Assembly: GCA_947569705.1 (NCBI GenBank)
Contig: CANOSP010000004.1
Coordinates: forward strand, 54,031-118,030
DNA length: 64,000 nt
Reading direction: 5' to 3'
DNA from: an uncultured Erysipelotrichaceae bacterium
Lineage (GTDB): Bacteria > Bacillota_I > Bacilli_A > Erysipelotrichales > Erysipelotrichaceae
Shown here piece by piece: positions 1-8,408 of this stretch. Made by a program: the position numbers and the translations under genes. Every line of letters starts with the position of its first letter. Position 1 is the first letter of the stretch. Below the pieces are notes generated by a model. The model saw nothing but the letters and a program-made list of their open reading frames with translations. It was not told where the DNA came from and did no database searches.

Positions 1-485
1 CACGTCGCGGTGTGCCGCAGATCGAAGTTAAATTCGATATTGATGTAAACGGTATTGTTCATGTTTCAGCAACTGATAAAGGTACCGGTAAGCAACAATC
101 AATTACGATTCAGAACTCCAGCGGTTTAAGTGATGATGAAATCGAACGCATGGTAAAAGAGGCTGAAGAGCATAAGGCGGAAGATGATAAGCGCAAGGAA
201 GAAATCGATTTGCGTAATCGTGCCGAATCCTTTATCAACCAGATTGATTCAATGCTTGCGGATAACGGTGACAAGATTGATGCAAATCAAAAAGATGAAA
301 CAATGAAGCTGCGCGATGAACTGCAAAAATCATTGGATGAAAACGATATGGAAGCAGTGAAGAGTAAGCTTGATGCGTTGGAACAGGCTGCACAGGCAGC
401 AAGTGCTGCAATGTATCAGCAACAGGGTGCGGATTACGCAAACGATGATAATGTTGTAGACGCTGAATACGAAGAAAAGGAGTAG
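1..485 (+). CDS. dnaK: Chaperone DnaK, C-terminal part (cut by window start)
   Basis: This is the end of the Hsp70 chaperone DnaK, the cytoplasmic ATP-dependent folding machine that works with DnaJ and GrpE. The reading frame is open from base 3 and begins in the substrate-binding beta-sandwich with RGVPQIEV and [19 protein letters not shown], both highly conserved in DnaK. It continues through the alpha-helical lid and a glutamine- and alanine-rich tail ending [13 protein letters not shown], typical of bacterial DnaK. The ATPase domain lies outside the window. dnaJ follows 168 bp downstream in the usual dnaK-dnaJ order, separated by a hairpin terminator. An internal GTG at base 12 is a valine codon, not a start. 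Confidence 0.96.
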   Translation, partial: RRGVPQIEVKFDIDVNGIVHVSATDKGTGKQQSITIQNSSGLSDDEIERMVKEAEEHKAEDDKRKEEIDLRNRAESFINQIDSMLADNGDKIDANQKDETMKLRDELQKSLDENDMEAVKSKLDALEQAAQAASAAMYQQQGADYANDDNVVDAEYEEKE

Positions 486-491
486 TCGAAT

Positions 492-523
492 CAGACGATG
501 CTTGAATAAGCTCGTCTGTTTTC
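492..523 (+). terminator. Hairpin terminator between dnaK and dnaJ
   Basis: CAGACGA at 492-498 pairs with TCGTCTG at 512-518, and GCTT (500-503) pairs with AAGC (508-511) inside it, leaving a GAAT loop and one bulged T. A short TTTT follows. It sits seven bases after the dnaK stop and probably causes partial termination, which would set dnaJ expression below dnaK. Confidence 0.7.
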
Positions 524-653
524 CGTAAGAAACATACAGATAAGATAAAGCTGTGATTGGGATTTTGAATGGAATCGGGATGTGAAGCTGCTTTGCGTCT
601 GCTGAAAAGATCATTTATAGCTGAATCACACTGAATCAGGAAGGTGGTTGTAA

Positions 654-1751
654 ATGAGTAAACGTGACTATTATGAAGTTTTGGGACTCAGTAAGGGTGC
701 CAGTGACGATGAAATAAAAAGAGCTTATCGAAAGATGGCTAAGAAATATCATCCCGATGTCAATAAAGAAAGCGGGGCAGAGGAAAAATTCAAGGAAGTC
801 AATGAGGCTTACGAGGTATTATCCGATCCTCAGAAAAAAGCAACGTATGATCAATTCGGACATGCAGGAATGGACGGGGCGAATTTCGGCGGTGCCGGCT
901 TCGGCGGATTTGAGGATTTCGGTGATATTTTCGGATCTTTCTTCGGCGGCGGCTTCGGCGGCAGAACGCGCCAAAGCAACGGTCCGCGCAAAGGGAATGA
1001 CCGCTTTATGCAGCTGCGCATTGATTTTATGGATGCGATTTTCGGCAAGGATGAAGAAATCGGGGTTGATGTGGATGAACAGTGTACTGCCTGCGGCGGC
1101 AGCGGTGCTTATTCAAAAAATGATATTCATACATGTTCAACCTGCGGCGGCAGCGGCAAGGTAACGACCCAACAGCGTACACCGTTCGGTATATTTCAAA
1201 GTCAAAGCATTTGTCCTGATTGCGGCGGTCGCGGTAAGACGATCTCTAAAAAATGTGATAAATGCCACGGACGCGGTTATGAACATAAACGAATTAAATT
1301 AAATATCAGAATTCCGGCGGGGATTCAATCAGGTCAACAGGTTCGTGTAGCTAACAAAGGGGAACGCGGGATCAACGGCGGCGCAAGCGGTGATTTATAC
1401 ATTGAAATTTTAGTAAGTCGTCATAAGAATTTCGTTCGTGACGGTAACGATATTCACCTCAGTGTTCCGATCAGTGCAATAGATGCGACGCTCGGCTGTA
1501 AAATCGCTGTTCCGACTGTCTACGGAGAAGAAGAACTAACGATCCCTGCAGGTACACAGCACGGACATCAGTTCCGCCTGCGCGGTAAAGGTGTAAAATC
1601 TCGCCGCGGTCAACAAGGTGATCAGTTTGTAGAAATCGTCATTGAAATTCCGACGAAGATCACTCGTGAAGAAAAAGGTCTTTATGAGAAAATTCGCAGT
1701 GCAGGGGCACATGAATCTCCGTTTGCGAAATTTAAAAAATCGTTCAAATAA
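654..1751 (+). CDS. dnaJ: Chaperone DnaJ (Hsp40)
   Basis: Type I DnaJ co-chaperone that stimulates the DnaK ATPase and delivers substrates in the cytoplasm. At 365 aa it has the usual length. The J domain occupies about residues 1-68 with the HPD motif in YHPDVNKE. A Gly/Phe-rich linker follows at about 75-110. The zinc domain has four CxxCxGxG-type repeats ([32 protein letters not shown]), and then comes the C-terminal substrate-binding domain. The start has an AGGAAGGTGG-type ribosome site at 640-648. It follows dnaK in the same direction. No CIRCE element is visible in the intergenic gap, so heat control, if any, comes from a promoter upstream of the window. Confidence 0.97.
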   Translation: MSKRDYYEVLGLSKGASDDEIKRAYRKMAKKYHPDVNKESGAEEKFKEVNEAYEVLSDPQKKATYDQFGHAGMDGANFGGAGFGGFEDFGDIFGSFFGGGFGGRTRQSNGPRKGNDRFMQLRIDFMDAIFGKDEEIGVDVDEQCTACGGSGAYSKNDIHTCSTCGGSGKVTTQQRTPFGIFQSQSICPDCGGRGKTISKKCDKCHGRGYEHKRIKLNIRIPAGIQSGQQVRVANKGERGINGGASGDLYIEILVSRHKNFVRDGNDIHLSVPISAIDATLGCKIAVPTVYGEEELTIPAGTQHGHQFRLRGKGVKSRRGQQGDQFVEIVIEIPTKITREEKGLYEKIRSAGAHESPFAKFKKSFK

Positions 1752-1768
1752 TAGAATGAATATGTTTT

Positions 1769-1796
1769 AAGCCGATGCGCTGCATCGGCTTTTTAG
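1769..1796 (+). terminator. Rho-independent terminator of dnaJ
   Basis: AAGCCGATGC and GCATCGGCTT form a perfect 10-bp stem with a short loop, followed directly by a T run. It starts 18 bases after the dnaJ stop and closes the dnaK-dnaJ unit. Confidence 0.9.
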
Positions 1797-1867
1797 TAAT
1801 AAAAAATCAAATGTTACAGAACACTTGATCAAAATATGATACAATGATGAAAGAACGGAGTGATCTT

Positions 1868-2509
1868 ATGAATTATACAGCTTTAATTGTAGCTGCGGGA
1901 AGCGGCTCTCGTATGGGATTGGGATACAATAAACTACTATATCCGCTGACTGAGCAACAAACGGTTATTGAAAAAACAGCCTTGATATTTCTTCGTGATC
2001 AGCGCTGTAAACAAATAATTATTGTGACAAGTGAAGCCGATACGGGACAGATGAAACAGCTTTTTCAAGGAAAAGATATTACATTTGTGCTTGGCGGCAA
2101 AACACGGCAGGAATCAGTATACAACGGACTTCAACAGGTAAAGGAAGCACTTGTACTGATTCATGACGGCGCTCGTCCGTGGCTTCCGCTGTCCTGCATT
2201 GATGATTTGTTGGCATGTTTAAAGAAGCATCGTGCATGTTTATTATGTGTACCGGTCAAGGATACGATTAAACGTGTGAATAACGGTGTAATCACCGTGA
2301 CATATCCGCGAGCGGAATTAATGCAGGCACAGACTCCGCAGGCTTTTCATCTTGATGTCATTAAAGATGCATATGAAAAGGCAATGCTTCAACATATCAG
2401 CGCTACGGATGATGCACAGATCGTAGAATTGTGTACAGAAGTACAGGTTCATGTTGTAGAAGGAAGCTATGAAAATCGCAAGATTACAACTAAAGAGGAT
2501 CTAAATTAA
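1868..2509 (+). CDS. ispD: 2-C-methyl-D-erythritol 4-phosphate cytidylyltransferase
   Basis: IspD transfers CMP from CTP to methylerythritol 4-phosphate, the third step of the MEP isoprenoid pathway, in the cytoplasm. The protein (213 aa from this start) opens with the nucleotide-binding signature AAGSGSRMG followed by YNKL, and has the IspD motif HDGARPW near residue 105 and the downstream block TPQAF. I chose ATG 1868 because GGAG lies at 1857-1860 with seven bases between, and because the conserved N terminus MNYTALIVAAG begins there; an upstream in-frame ATG at 1844 lacks a good ribosome site. A weak -10 (TATGAT, 1835-1840) lies just upstream, suggesting its own promoter. Neighbours belong to other pathways. 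Confidence 0.94.
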   Translation: MNYTALIVAAGSGSRMGLGYNKLLYPLTEQQTVIEKTALIFLRDQRCKQIIIVTSEADTGQMKQLFQGKDITFVLGGKTRQESVYNGLQQVKEALVLIHDGARPWLPLSCIDDLLACLKKHRACLLCVPVKDTIKRVNNGVITVTYPRAELMQAQTPQAFHLDVIKDAYEKAMLQHISATDDAQIVELCTEVQVHVVEGSYENRKITTKEDLN

Positions 2510-2533
2510 GAGGCTTCACAAGCTTTCATCAAG

Positions 2534-3625
2534 CTAAATATCTACGTCAAGCAATTTACGATAAATACTTACACCTTCACTTAAACAGCTGTCATCAAAA
2601 TCAAAATGATCGCTGTGCAAAGAAGGGACATCTCCGATACCTAAATAGAAAAACAGACTTTTTACGGCTTTTCCGTAATAGGCAAAATCTTCACTTAATA
2701 AATCCGGTTTGCTTAAAACGATCATATCCGATAAAAGAGATCGTGCTTGTTCAAACAAGTATGCATCGTTGGATAAAGCCGGATAACCTTCGGAAAGATG
2801 AATCGTAAACTCACAGCCGTTTTCCTTTTGAAGCTGTTCGCCCAATGACATCATTCGCTGACGGAAAAAACAAAAATCATTATTAGTGAAAACTCGTAAG
2901 CTTCCTTTCAGTATCGTATGATCACTGAGGGCATTGCATACTTGACCGCTTTGACAAAAACCGAACTTTACCAAGTGATCCTTGTTGGGATAAGCATTTG
3001 ATATGTCATAAAGACGCTGAATAAAACAACAGGCACTCCATAGTGCATCGCGACCTTTTGAATGTTGTGCAATATGAGTTGCTTTTCCTTTGATAGCCAC
3101 TGTGATTTCAGCGGACTTTGCCATCATATAACCGCTTTTAGAGGCAACTTTGCCTTTTTTTATTCCCGGTTTTACATGAATTCCGAAAAGTGCAGCGACA
3201 CGATATTGTGAAAATAATTCGGTTTCAACAATTTCTTTGGCACCGCCGGTTGTTTCCTCAGCCGGCTGAAAAAGCAACAGCACATTATGTTTTGCGCATT
3301 TGCATTGATTCAGATATTTCGCAAAGGATAACAAGATTGCCATGTGTGCGTCATGTCCGCATGCATGCATTTGCCCGCCGTGCGTTGAGCAATAGCTTAT
3401 AGTATTACGTTCCTGTATTGCTAAAGCATCCATATCACTGCGATAGGCAACGGTCGATAATTGATTGAAATCAAAATAAGCACAGACAGCACTCGGTATC
3501 GGTTGAAATATTTTACAGTGCATTCCGTCAAGAAATTGCTTGATATAAGCGATTGTTTTCGGGAGCTGATGATCAAGCTCGGGAATTTGATGAAGTTCAC
3601 GTCTGATTTTTTGTATTTGTTCCAT
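2534..3625 (-). CDS. M20D-family amidohydrolase, probable N-acetyldiaminopimelate deacetylase
   Basis: Metal-dependent M20D aminoacylase/deacetylase of 363 aa. Metal-site blocks visible are YRSDMDAL (about residue 63), MHACGHDAHMA, QPAEE with the catalytic glutamate, GIHV and LLSEDFAYY. The family includes hippurate hydrolases and N-acetyl-LL-diaminopimelate deacetylase, the enzyme that removes the acetyl group added by DapH. Because dapF, dapB and dapH lie immediately next door and divergently, the diaminopimelate role is the best inference, completing the acetylase branch of lysine and peptidoglycan DAP synthesis. It is on the opposite strand to the dap genes, so it has its own promoter in the 150-bp gap. 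Substrate specificity cannot be proven by sequence; general amino-acid amidohydrolase is the alternative. Confidence 0.82.
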   Translation of the reverse strand: MEQIQKIRRELHQIPELDHQLPKTIAYIKQFLDGMHCKIFQPIPSAVCAYFDFNQLSTVAYRSDMDALAIQERNTISYCSTHGGQMHACGHDAHMAILLSFAKYLNQCKCAKHNVLLLFQPAEETTGGAKEIVETELFSQYRVAALFGIHVKPGIKKGKVASKSGYMMAKSAEITVAIKGKATHIAQHSKGRDALWSACCFIQRLYDISNAYPNKDHLVKFGFCQSGQVCNALSDHTILKGSLRVFTNNDFCFFRQRMMSLGEQLQKENGCEFTIHLSEGYPALSNDAYLFEQARSLLSDMIVLSKPDLLSEDFAYYGKAVKSLFFYLGIGDVPSLHSDHFDFDDSCLSEGVSIYRKLLDVDI

Positions 3626-3775
3626 AGGTACCTCATTTCCTTACAGTATATGATCCGGTCATCAGTATTTGAATGATCTGCTTTCATTTAATTGAAATTC
3701 TTCTCATATCCTAATACCAAGCAGCGTAAAATAGAAGGCATACAGAAACAGATATAATGAAAAAATGGTGATTCT

Positions 3776-4597
3776 ATGCTTTCACTCAGTAAATATCACG
3801 GCTGCGGAAATGATTTTTTAATAACCGAAGAAAAGGGGCTGACTCCTGCACAAAAATGCGCATTATCAAAAAATCTATGTGAACGCCATACCGGTATCGG
3901 TGCTGACGGCATGATTTTTTTGAAAAGCGACCCTTTGACAATGGAAATATATAACAGCGACGGTTCTTCGGCACCTATGTGCGGAAACGGCATTCGGTGT
4001 TTTGCGAAGTATGTACTCGATCGGAATATCATCACACAGAACGATTTTTATGTGCATACAGAAGCAGGCAGAAAAGCTTTGCATATCCATTCAAAATATC
4101 CGTTTTCCGTTTCGGTCAATATGGGAAAGGCCTCTTTTGATCCGCATGATACAATGCTTAAGGATCAACGGTTGATTAATTATCCGCTACGCATTGAAAA
4201 CCGGTTATTTGACATCACAACGGTGTTTATGACTACGCTTCATACGGTACTGTTTGTGGATCAAGAACCTGTTCACACTTTAAAGAAATTCGGAAAAGTA
4301 ATTCATGAACATCCTTTGTTTCCGCAAAAAACAAATGTGAATTTTGTCCGTGTGATCAATCGCTCTCATCTATCCGTAAGTACTTATGAGCGCGGAGCGG
4401 GAATGACCCTTGCGTGCGGAAGCGGTTGTTGTGCGGCGGCATATGTAGCGTGGCTTCAAAAGCTTGTGGATTCACAGGTCCATATCAGTTTGCCGAAAGG
4501 GACACTGCAGATTCAAATAGATGAACAGGAGTGTTTGATTATGCGCGGCGGTGCTGAAAAAATCATGGATGCATTTGTCACAATCCCTGTCCTGTAG
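3776..4597 (+). CDS. dapF: Diaminopimelate epimerase
   Basis: DapF converts LL- to meso-diaminopimelate, the last step before lysine and the crosslinking residue of peptidoglycan, using a two-cysteine acid/base pair. Both cysteines are visible: PMCGNGIRC near residue 70 and LACGSGCCAA near residue 217. The N terminus LSKYHGCGNDF is the family signature, and 273 aa is the usual size. A TATAAT at 3753-3758 and a GGTG ribosome site precede ATG 3776. It heads the dapF-dapB-dapH group and diverges from the M20 deacetylase gene. Confidence 0.95.
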   Translation: MLSLSKYHGCGNDFLITEEKGLTPAQKCALSKNLCERHTGIGADGMIFLKSDPLTMEIYNSDGSSAPMCGNGIRCFAKYVLDRNIITQNDFYVHTEAGRKALHIHSKYPFSVSVNMGKASFDPHDTMLKDQRLINYPLRIENRLFDITTVFMTTLHTVLFVDQEPVHTLKKFGKVIHEHPLFPQKTNVNFVRVINRSHLSVSTYERGAGMTLACGSGCCAAAYVAWLQKLVDSQVHISLPKGTLQIQIDEQECLIMRGGAEKIMDAFVTIPVL

Positions 4598-4676
4598 GCA
4601 TGTTGAGACAGGAAAACGCATAAGCTGAAGAAATGGGATTAATTTGGGAAGCAAATGGTAAAGGAAGCGGATAAAG

Positions 4677-5414
4677 ATGATACATGTAGCGCTTTGCGGG
4701 TACGGACATATGGGGAAGATGCTGCAACAAAAAATCAAGCATTGTCATGATATGGAAATCACAATGATTGTAAATCGCTGTAATGAGCATGATCTTTATC
4801 AGCTGAAACAGCCGATTGAGCTGATGCTTGATTTTTCTCATCCGGATTATTTCAGTATTGTAAGCAGATATGTAAAATACAGCGGCTGTGCCTTATTGTC
4901 GGGTACTACCGGTTTTTCACCGGCACAATATGATCATTTAAAAAGCTTAGGCAATAAAACAAGGGTTTTGCATTCGGTAAATTATTCTTTGGGAACAGCG
5001 GTGATGTTAAAAATAATTCGCTCTGTTACACCGATTTTAGCTGATGATTTTGACATGGAAATCATGGAGCTGCATCATAATCAAAAACAGGATGCGCCCA
5101 GCGGTACTGCCAAGCTGATGTTGGAAGCGATTGATCGCGATAAAAAATATAAAGTTTGTTTCGGCAGAAGCGGGATGGTCGGCACTCGCCAAAAGGAAAT
5201 CGGTATTCACTCGCTGCGCGGAGGAAGCAGTGCAGGAGAACACAGTATATTGTATTTGGGAAATGATGAAAAACTGGAAATTAAGCATACGGCTATCAGC
5301 CGGCAAATCTTCGCGGAAGGTGCGCTTAAGGCTGCTTACTGGCTGCTTCAAAAGCCCAACGGCTTTTATGACTTGGATCAAATGATTGAGGAGAATTTTT
5401 ATGGATGTAAATGA
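4677..5414 (+). CDS. dapB: 4-hydroxy-tetrahydrodipicolinate reductase
   Basis: DapB reduces hydroxy-tetrahydrodipicolinate with NAD(P)H in the DAP/lysine pathway. The Rossmann N terminus reads [13 protein letters not shown], and the substrate-binding signature [13 protein letters not shown] is intact near residue 140. At 245 aa it is at the short end of the family. It lies 79 bp after dapF and its last 14 bases overlap the start of dapH, so translation of the two is likely coupled. No terminator is visible between dapF and dapB, which supports a dapF-dapB-dapH operon. Confidence 0.95.
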   Translation: MIHVALCGYGHMGKMLQQKIKHCHDMEITMIVNRCNEHDLYQLKQPIELMLDFSHPDYFSIVSRYVKYSGCALLSGTTGFSPAQYDHLKSLGNKTRVLHSVNYSLGTAVMLKIIRSVTPILADDFDMEIMELHHNQKQDAPSGTAKLMLEAIDRDKKYKVCFGRSGMVGTRQKEIGIHSLRGGSSAGEHSILYLGNDEKLEIKHTAISRQIFAEGALKAAYWLLQKPNGFYDLDQMIEENFYGCK

Positions 5415-6093
5415 AATCATTAAGAAAATACAAAATGCGCCCAAAAAGACACCGGTCAAGGTATATGTGAAAAGCAAGAAAGCATTATCTTTTCCGAATG
5501 CCAAGGTTTACGAAGGAAAAGATCAAATTGTTTTCGGTGACTATGAGGATATTTGTGCAATACTGGATAAGCATCGACAGGATATTATCGACATTGAAAT
5601 CGAACAAAGCTGTCGTAATTCCGCTTTGCCGTTGTTGGATATTAAATCATTATCGGCACGGATTGAACCGGGTGCGATTATACGAGATCAAGTAGAAATC
5701 GGTGAAAATGTCGTTATTATGATGGGCGCAATTATCAATGTCGGAGCGGTGATCGGAGCTGAAACCATGATTGATATGGGAGCGGTACTCGGTGGGAGAG
5801 CGATCGTCGGCAAGCGTTGTCATATCGGTGCCAACGCAGTGCTTGCCGGAGTGATAGAACCGCCCAGTGCTGTTCCGGTCATTGTGGAAGATGATGTGCT
5901 GATCGGTGCCAATGCGGTCATTATTGAAGGGGTTCGCGTGAAAACCGGCGCAATCGTCGCTGCGGGTGCTGTAGTTATCGAAGATGTTGAGGAAAATACG
6001 ATTGTGGCGGGAGTTCCCGCAAGAGTTGTGAAAATACCCGATCAAGCATCGCGAAATAAAACTGCCATGATCGCGGCACTGCGTCAATTATAA
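5401..6093 (+). CDS. dapH: 2,3,4,5-tetrahydropyridine-2,6-dicarboxylate N-acetyltransferase
   Basis: DapH acetylates tetrahydrodipicolinate with acetyl-CoA, defining the acetylase variant of DAP synthesis found in Bacillus and relatives. The 230-aa protein has an N-terminal helical domain (about 1-75) with TPVKVYVK, and then a left-handed beta-helix built from hexapeptide repeats ([45 protein letters not shown]). I chose ATG 5401, which has GAGGAG at 5388-5393; a start 15 bases upstream would lie on the ribosome site. It overlaps the end of dapB. A strong hairpin follows at 6103. Confidence 0.95.
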   Translation: MDVNEIIKKIQNAPKKTPVKVYVKSKKALSFPNAKVYEGKDQIVFGDYEDICAILDKHRQDIIDIEIEQSCRNSALPLLDIKSLSARIEPGAIIRDQVEIGENVVIMMGAIINVGAVIGAETMIDMGAVLGGRAIVGKRCHIGANAVLAGVIEPPSAVPVIVEDDVLIGANAVIIEGVRVKTGAIVAAGAVVIEDVEENTIVAGVPARVVKIPDQASRNKTAMIAALRQL

Positions 6094-6102
6094 TGTGATT
6101 GT

Positions 6103-6152
6103 AAGAATATGTAGGCTTTCTTCTTTGCAGGAAAACGACATATTCTTTTTTA
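6103..6152 (+). terminator. Terminator after dapH
   Basis: AAGAATATGT (6103-6112) and ACATATTCTT (6138-6147) are perfect 10-bp complements separated by 25 bases, and the right arm runs into a T run. The long loop contains a small TTTC/GAAA pairing. It ends the dap operon. Confidence 0.7.
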
Positions 6153-6565
6153 TTTGCGTCAGCGGTTTTCATTTTTATTTGATTCACTTGACTCTAAAAT
6201 CAAATACAACTGTATTTCACGTTTATTTGACAAAAGATTCAGATGATGAAACTGTGCTTACAGCTTTTGCTTTATGTGTATTATGAATGAATGCCTGATA
6301 AAAAAGCACGATAATATCAACATCACAAGCATATTACGTTTATAGTAAGAAACAATGATTGAAAGCATTTCTGTCGATATAATATTATTCAGATCATTTT
6401 AACTGAAAAAGGCTTAAGCGATAATCAGCAGATTTTTTTACAAAAAAATCACTATTCAAGCGATTTTATTGTGATTTTTTGTCATACAAGACATTGTGTC
6501 TGAATATCTGATAAAAAACTGTAGAATGACCCTAAAAATTGGAAAATAAAAAAGTAAAGTTTTCC
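6153..6565 (+). other. AT-rich gap upstream of mraZ with alternative hairpins
   Basis: No gene is recognisable in this stretch. Near its end are three mutually complementary segments: GATTTTTTT (6431-6439), AAAAAAATCAC (6442-6452) and GTGATTTTTT (6471-6480). The middle segment can pair with either neighbour. Stems are almost pure A/T, so their strength is doubtful, and the mraZ promoter lies downstream of them, so they may simply end stray transcripts. Confidence 0.4.
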
Positions 6566-6594
6566 TATACAAATTACCTCAAAACAGGTATAAT
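6566..6594 (+). promoter_or_regulatory. Promoter of the mraZ division cluster
   Basis: The -10 box TATAAT (6589-6594) is perfect; TATACA at 6566-6571 sits 17 bp upstream as a four-of-six match to the -35 box. Transcription would begin near 6601, inside the array of GTGG repeats, so a bound MraZ would block it. Confidence 0.7.
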
Positions 6595-6595
6595 A

Positions 6596-6635
6596 GTGGA
6601 GGAAAGTAGCACGTTGTGGCAGAAAGTGGAGGTGA
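6596..6635 (+). promoter_or_regulatory. MraZ operator: four repeats with 10-bp period
   Basis: GTGG, GTAG, GTGG and GTGG begin at 6596, 6606, 6616 and 6626, exactly ten bases apart, so all would face the same side of the helix. MraZ proteins of Escherichia coli and Mycoplasma are known to bind short direct repeats containing GTG with this kind of period upstream of their own gene. The array follows the -10 box and its last copy overlaps the mraZ ribosome site, fitting autorepression. Confidence 0.75.
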
Positions 6636-6640
6636 TGACT

Positions 6641-7072
6641 GTGTTCATGGGCGAATACGCACACAATATTGATAAAAAAGGGCGTATGATTATTCCGGCA
6701 AAATTCCGTGAAGAATTAGACATGAAGGTCATTATCACCAGAGGACTCGACGGCTGCTTAAATGCTTATACAAAGCAACAATGGGAAATTATTTATGATC
6801 AGCTGTTAAAGCTGCCGACGACCAAAAAGGATGCCCGCATGTTTGTACGTATGATGACAAGCAAGGCGGCTGAATGTGAAATCGATGCACAGGGACGTGT
6901 ATTGATTCCGTCCTCTTTGATTGCGGTTGCGCAGCTACAGAAAGAATGCATGATTATCGGAGCGGCCAATCACATTGAAATATGGGCAAAGGAGAAATGG
7001 GAAGCTGTAGATGAGCAGGCGAATGAAAGCTTTGAAGAAATCGCCGAAAATCTAAGCGACTTTATGTTATGA
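6641..7072 (+). CDS. mraZ: Transcriptional regulator MraZ
   Basis: MraZ is the DNA-binding protein that heads and represses the division and cell-wall cluster. It has two AbrB-like SpoVT domains: VFMGEYAHNIDKKGRM at the N terminus, and the second half with AECEIDAQGRVLIPSSL. I chose the GTG at 6641 because GGAGG (6628-6632) lies eight bases upstream and because the resulting 143 aa has the family length; the frame stays open another 34 codons upstream across the promoter, which cannot be coding. An alternative ATG at 6647 is too far from the ribosome site. The end overlaps rsmH by four bases (ATGA), indicating coupled translation. Confidence 0.95.
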   Translation: MFMGEYAHNIDKKGRMIIPAKFREELDMKVIITRGLDGCLNAYTKQQWEIIYDQLLKLPTTKKDARMFVRMMTSKAAECEIDAQGRVLIPSSLIAVAQLQKECMIIGAANHIEIWAKEKWEAVDEQANESFEEIAENLSDFML

Positions 7073-7998
7073 AACATTACAGTGTCTTATTGAAAGAAAG
7101 TATCGAAATGCTGGATATCAAGCCGAACGGTATTTATATCGACGGAACGCTGGGCCGCGGCGGACATAGTGCTGAAATCTTAAAGCGTTTAGATGACGGA
7201 ATGTTAATTGCGTTTGATCGTGACAGCAGTGCAATCGCTGAATCAAAACAGCGTTTGAGTGCCGTATCCGATCGGATTACTTATGTTCATGCGAATTTTT
7301 CCATGATGAAACAAGAATTGCGAAAACTCGGAATTAAACAAGTAGACGGAATTTTATTAGATCTCGGTGTTTCCTCACCGCAGTTTGATGAGGCAGAGCG
7401 CGGTTTTTCCTATCGTTTTGATGCACCGCTTGATATGCGGATGAATCAAGAACAGGAATTAACTGCGGAGATCATCGTAAATACTTGGAGCTACGAAGAA
7501 CTTGTAACTATTTTCTATCGCTACGGCGAAGAAAAATTTGCGAAACAAATTGCCCGTGCAATCGAAAAACAACGCGAGAAACAGCCGATTCACACCACAT
7601 TTCAGTTGGTTGATGTGATTAAATCGGCACTGCCGCAGAAGGTGCTGAATAAAAAGGGACATCCGGCAAAGAAAGTATTTCAAGCAATTCGTATTGCGGT
7701 TAATGATGAATTGGGTGAGTTGGAAAAAGCGCTGCAGGACGGCATGAACATGTTGAATCCGCACGGACGCTTCTGTGTAATTTCGTTTCATTCCTTAGAA
7801 GATCGCATGGTCAAGGAAGCATTTGTCGCAGCGAGCAGTATACCTTATTTTGATAAGCGTATGCCGATTATACCTGCGGAGCTGACAATTACTAATTTTA
7901 AAATTGTACATAAAAAGCCGATTACGGCAGATGAAACAGAATTAAATGAAAATAACCGTTCGCATTCTGCGAAACTCAGAACAATAGAAAGGATATAA
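7069..7998 (+). CDS. rsmH: 16S rRNA (cytosine-1402-N4)-methyltransferase
   Basis: RsmH (MraW) methylates N4 of C1402 in the 16S rRNA decoding centre using S-adenosylmethionine. It is 309 aa, the usual size. The SAM-binding region has IDGTLGRGGHSAEIL near residue 25 and LLDLGVSSPQFD near residue 100; the conserved ISFHSLEDR block is near residue 240. It overlaps mraZ by four bases and is followed three bases later by the FtsL-like gene, the standard order in Firmicutes. Confidence 0.96.
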   Translation: MKHYSVLLKESIEMLDIKPNGIYIDGTLGRGGHSAEILKRLDDGMLIAFDRDSSAIAESKQRLSAVSDRITYVHANFSMMKQELRKLGIKQVDGILLDLGVSSPQFDEAERGFSYRFDAPLDMRMNQEQELTAEIIVNTWSYEELVTIFYRYGEEKFAKQIARAIEKQREKQPIHTTFQLVDVIKSALPQKVLNKKGHPAKKVFQAIRIAVNDELGELEKALQDGMNMLNPHGRFCVISFHSLEDRMVKEAFVAASSIPYFDKRMPIIPAELTITNFKIVHKKPITADETELNENNRSHSAKLRTIERI

Positions 7999-8001
7999 AT
8001 T

Positions 8002-8298
8002 ATGGCAAAAATCATTAGAAAAAAACGTAAATTAAAAATACAGGCATTAGCCTCCTTGTTTTTCTTCTTTTCCATGTTATTATATTTAGGATCGGTAACG
8101 ATGCTGAAATCATATAATTATGTCCTTTCGGCAAAGGCAGAAAGCATCGAAGCACAGCGAGTAGATTTACAGGCTCAGGTCGCTACTTTAGAGGCTACCG
8201 TGAAACAGTTGTCCAATTATGATTATATCGTCGGTATAGCAGAAAAGGCAGGCATTAAAGCCAATCAATCCAATGTGAAAATATTAAGCGGTGAATAA
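8002..8298 (+). CDS. ftsL: FtsL-like cell division protein
   Basis: Small bitopic membrane protein of 98 aa. A basic N terminus (KIIRKKRKLKIQ) precedes one membrane segment at about residues 14-34, then an extracytoplasmic stretch with coiled-coil character (AESIEAQRVDLQAQVATLEA). Position between rsmH and the class B penicillin-binding protein is where FtsL always sits; FtsL joins DivIC and DivIB in the divisome. Sequence conservation in this family is poor, so the call rests mainly on topology and place. AAAGGA lies at 7987-7992. Confidence 0.82.
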   Translation: MAKIIRKKRKLKIQALASLFFFFSMLLYLGSVTMLKSYNYVLSAKAESIEAQRVDLQAQVATLEATVKQLSNYDYIVGIAEKAGIKANQSNVKILSGE

Positions 8299-8326
8299 CA
8301 GTCTTTGTACAAACTGAAAAAGAATA

Positions 8327-8348
8327 GGAAACAAGCGTTTCCTTTTTT
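8327..8348 (+). terminator. Hairpin terminator or attenuator between ftsL and PBP2 gene
   Basis: GGAAAC (8327-8332) and GTTTCC (8337-8342) form a six-pair stem with an AAGC loop, followed by six T. Placed inside the division operon, it probably lowers readthrough into the penicillin-binding protein gene rather than stopping it completely. Confidence 0.65.
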
Positions 8349-8408
8349 CGCTTATAGATAGGATTTTTGATCAGGGGTTTGCGTGATAATAAAATGAGGT
8401 GACACATC

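Noticed and set aside
5037..5504. Minus-strand frame of 155 codons across dapB and dapH
   Set aside because: Overlaps two clearly conserved genes and has no recognisable domain.
6539..6640. Upstream extension of mraZ by 34 codons
   Set aside because: It spans the promoter and the operator repeats; family length and ribosome site fix the start at GTG 6641.
8363..8408. Separate promoter for the PBP2 gene (TTGATC, TAAAAT)
   Set aside because: The -10 box would abut the ribosome site, so the RNA would start after it.
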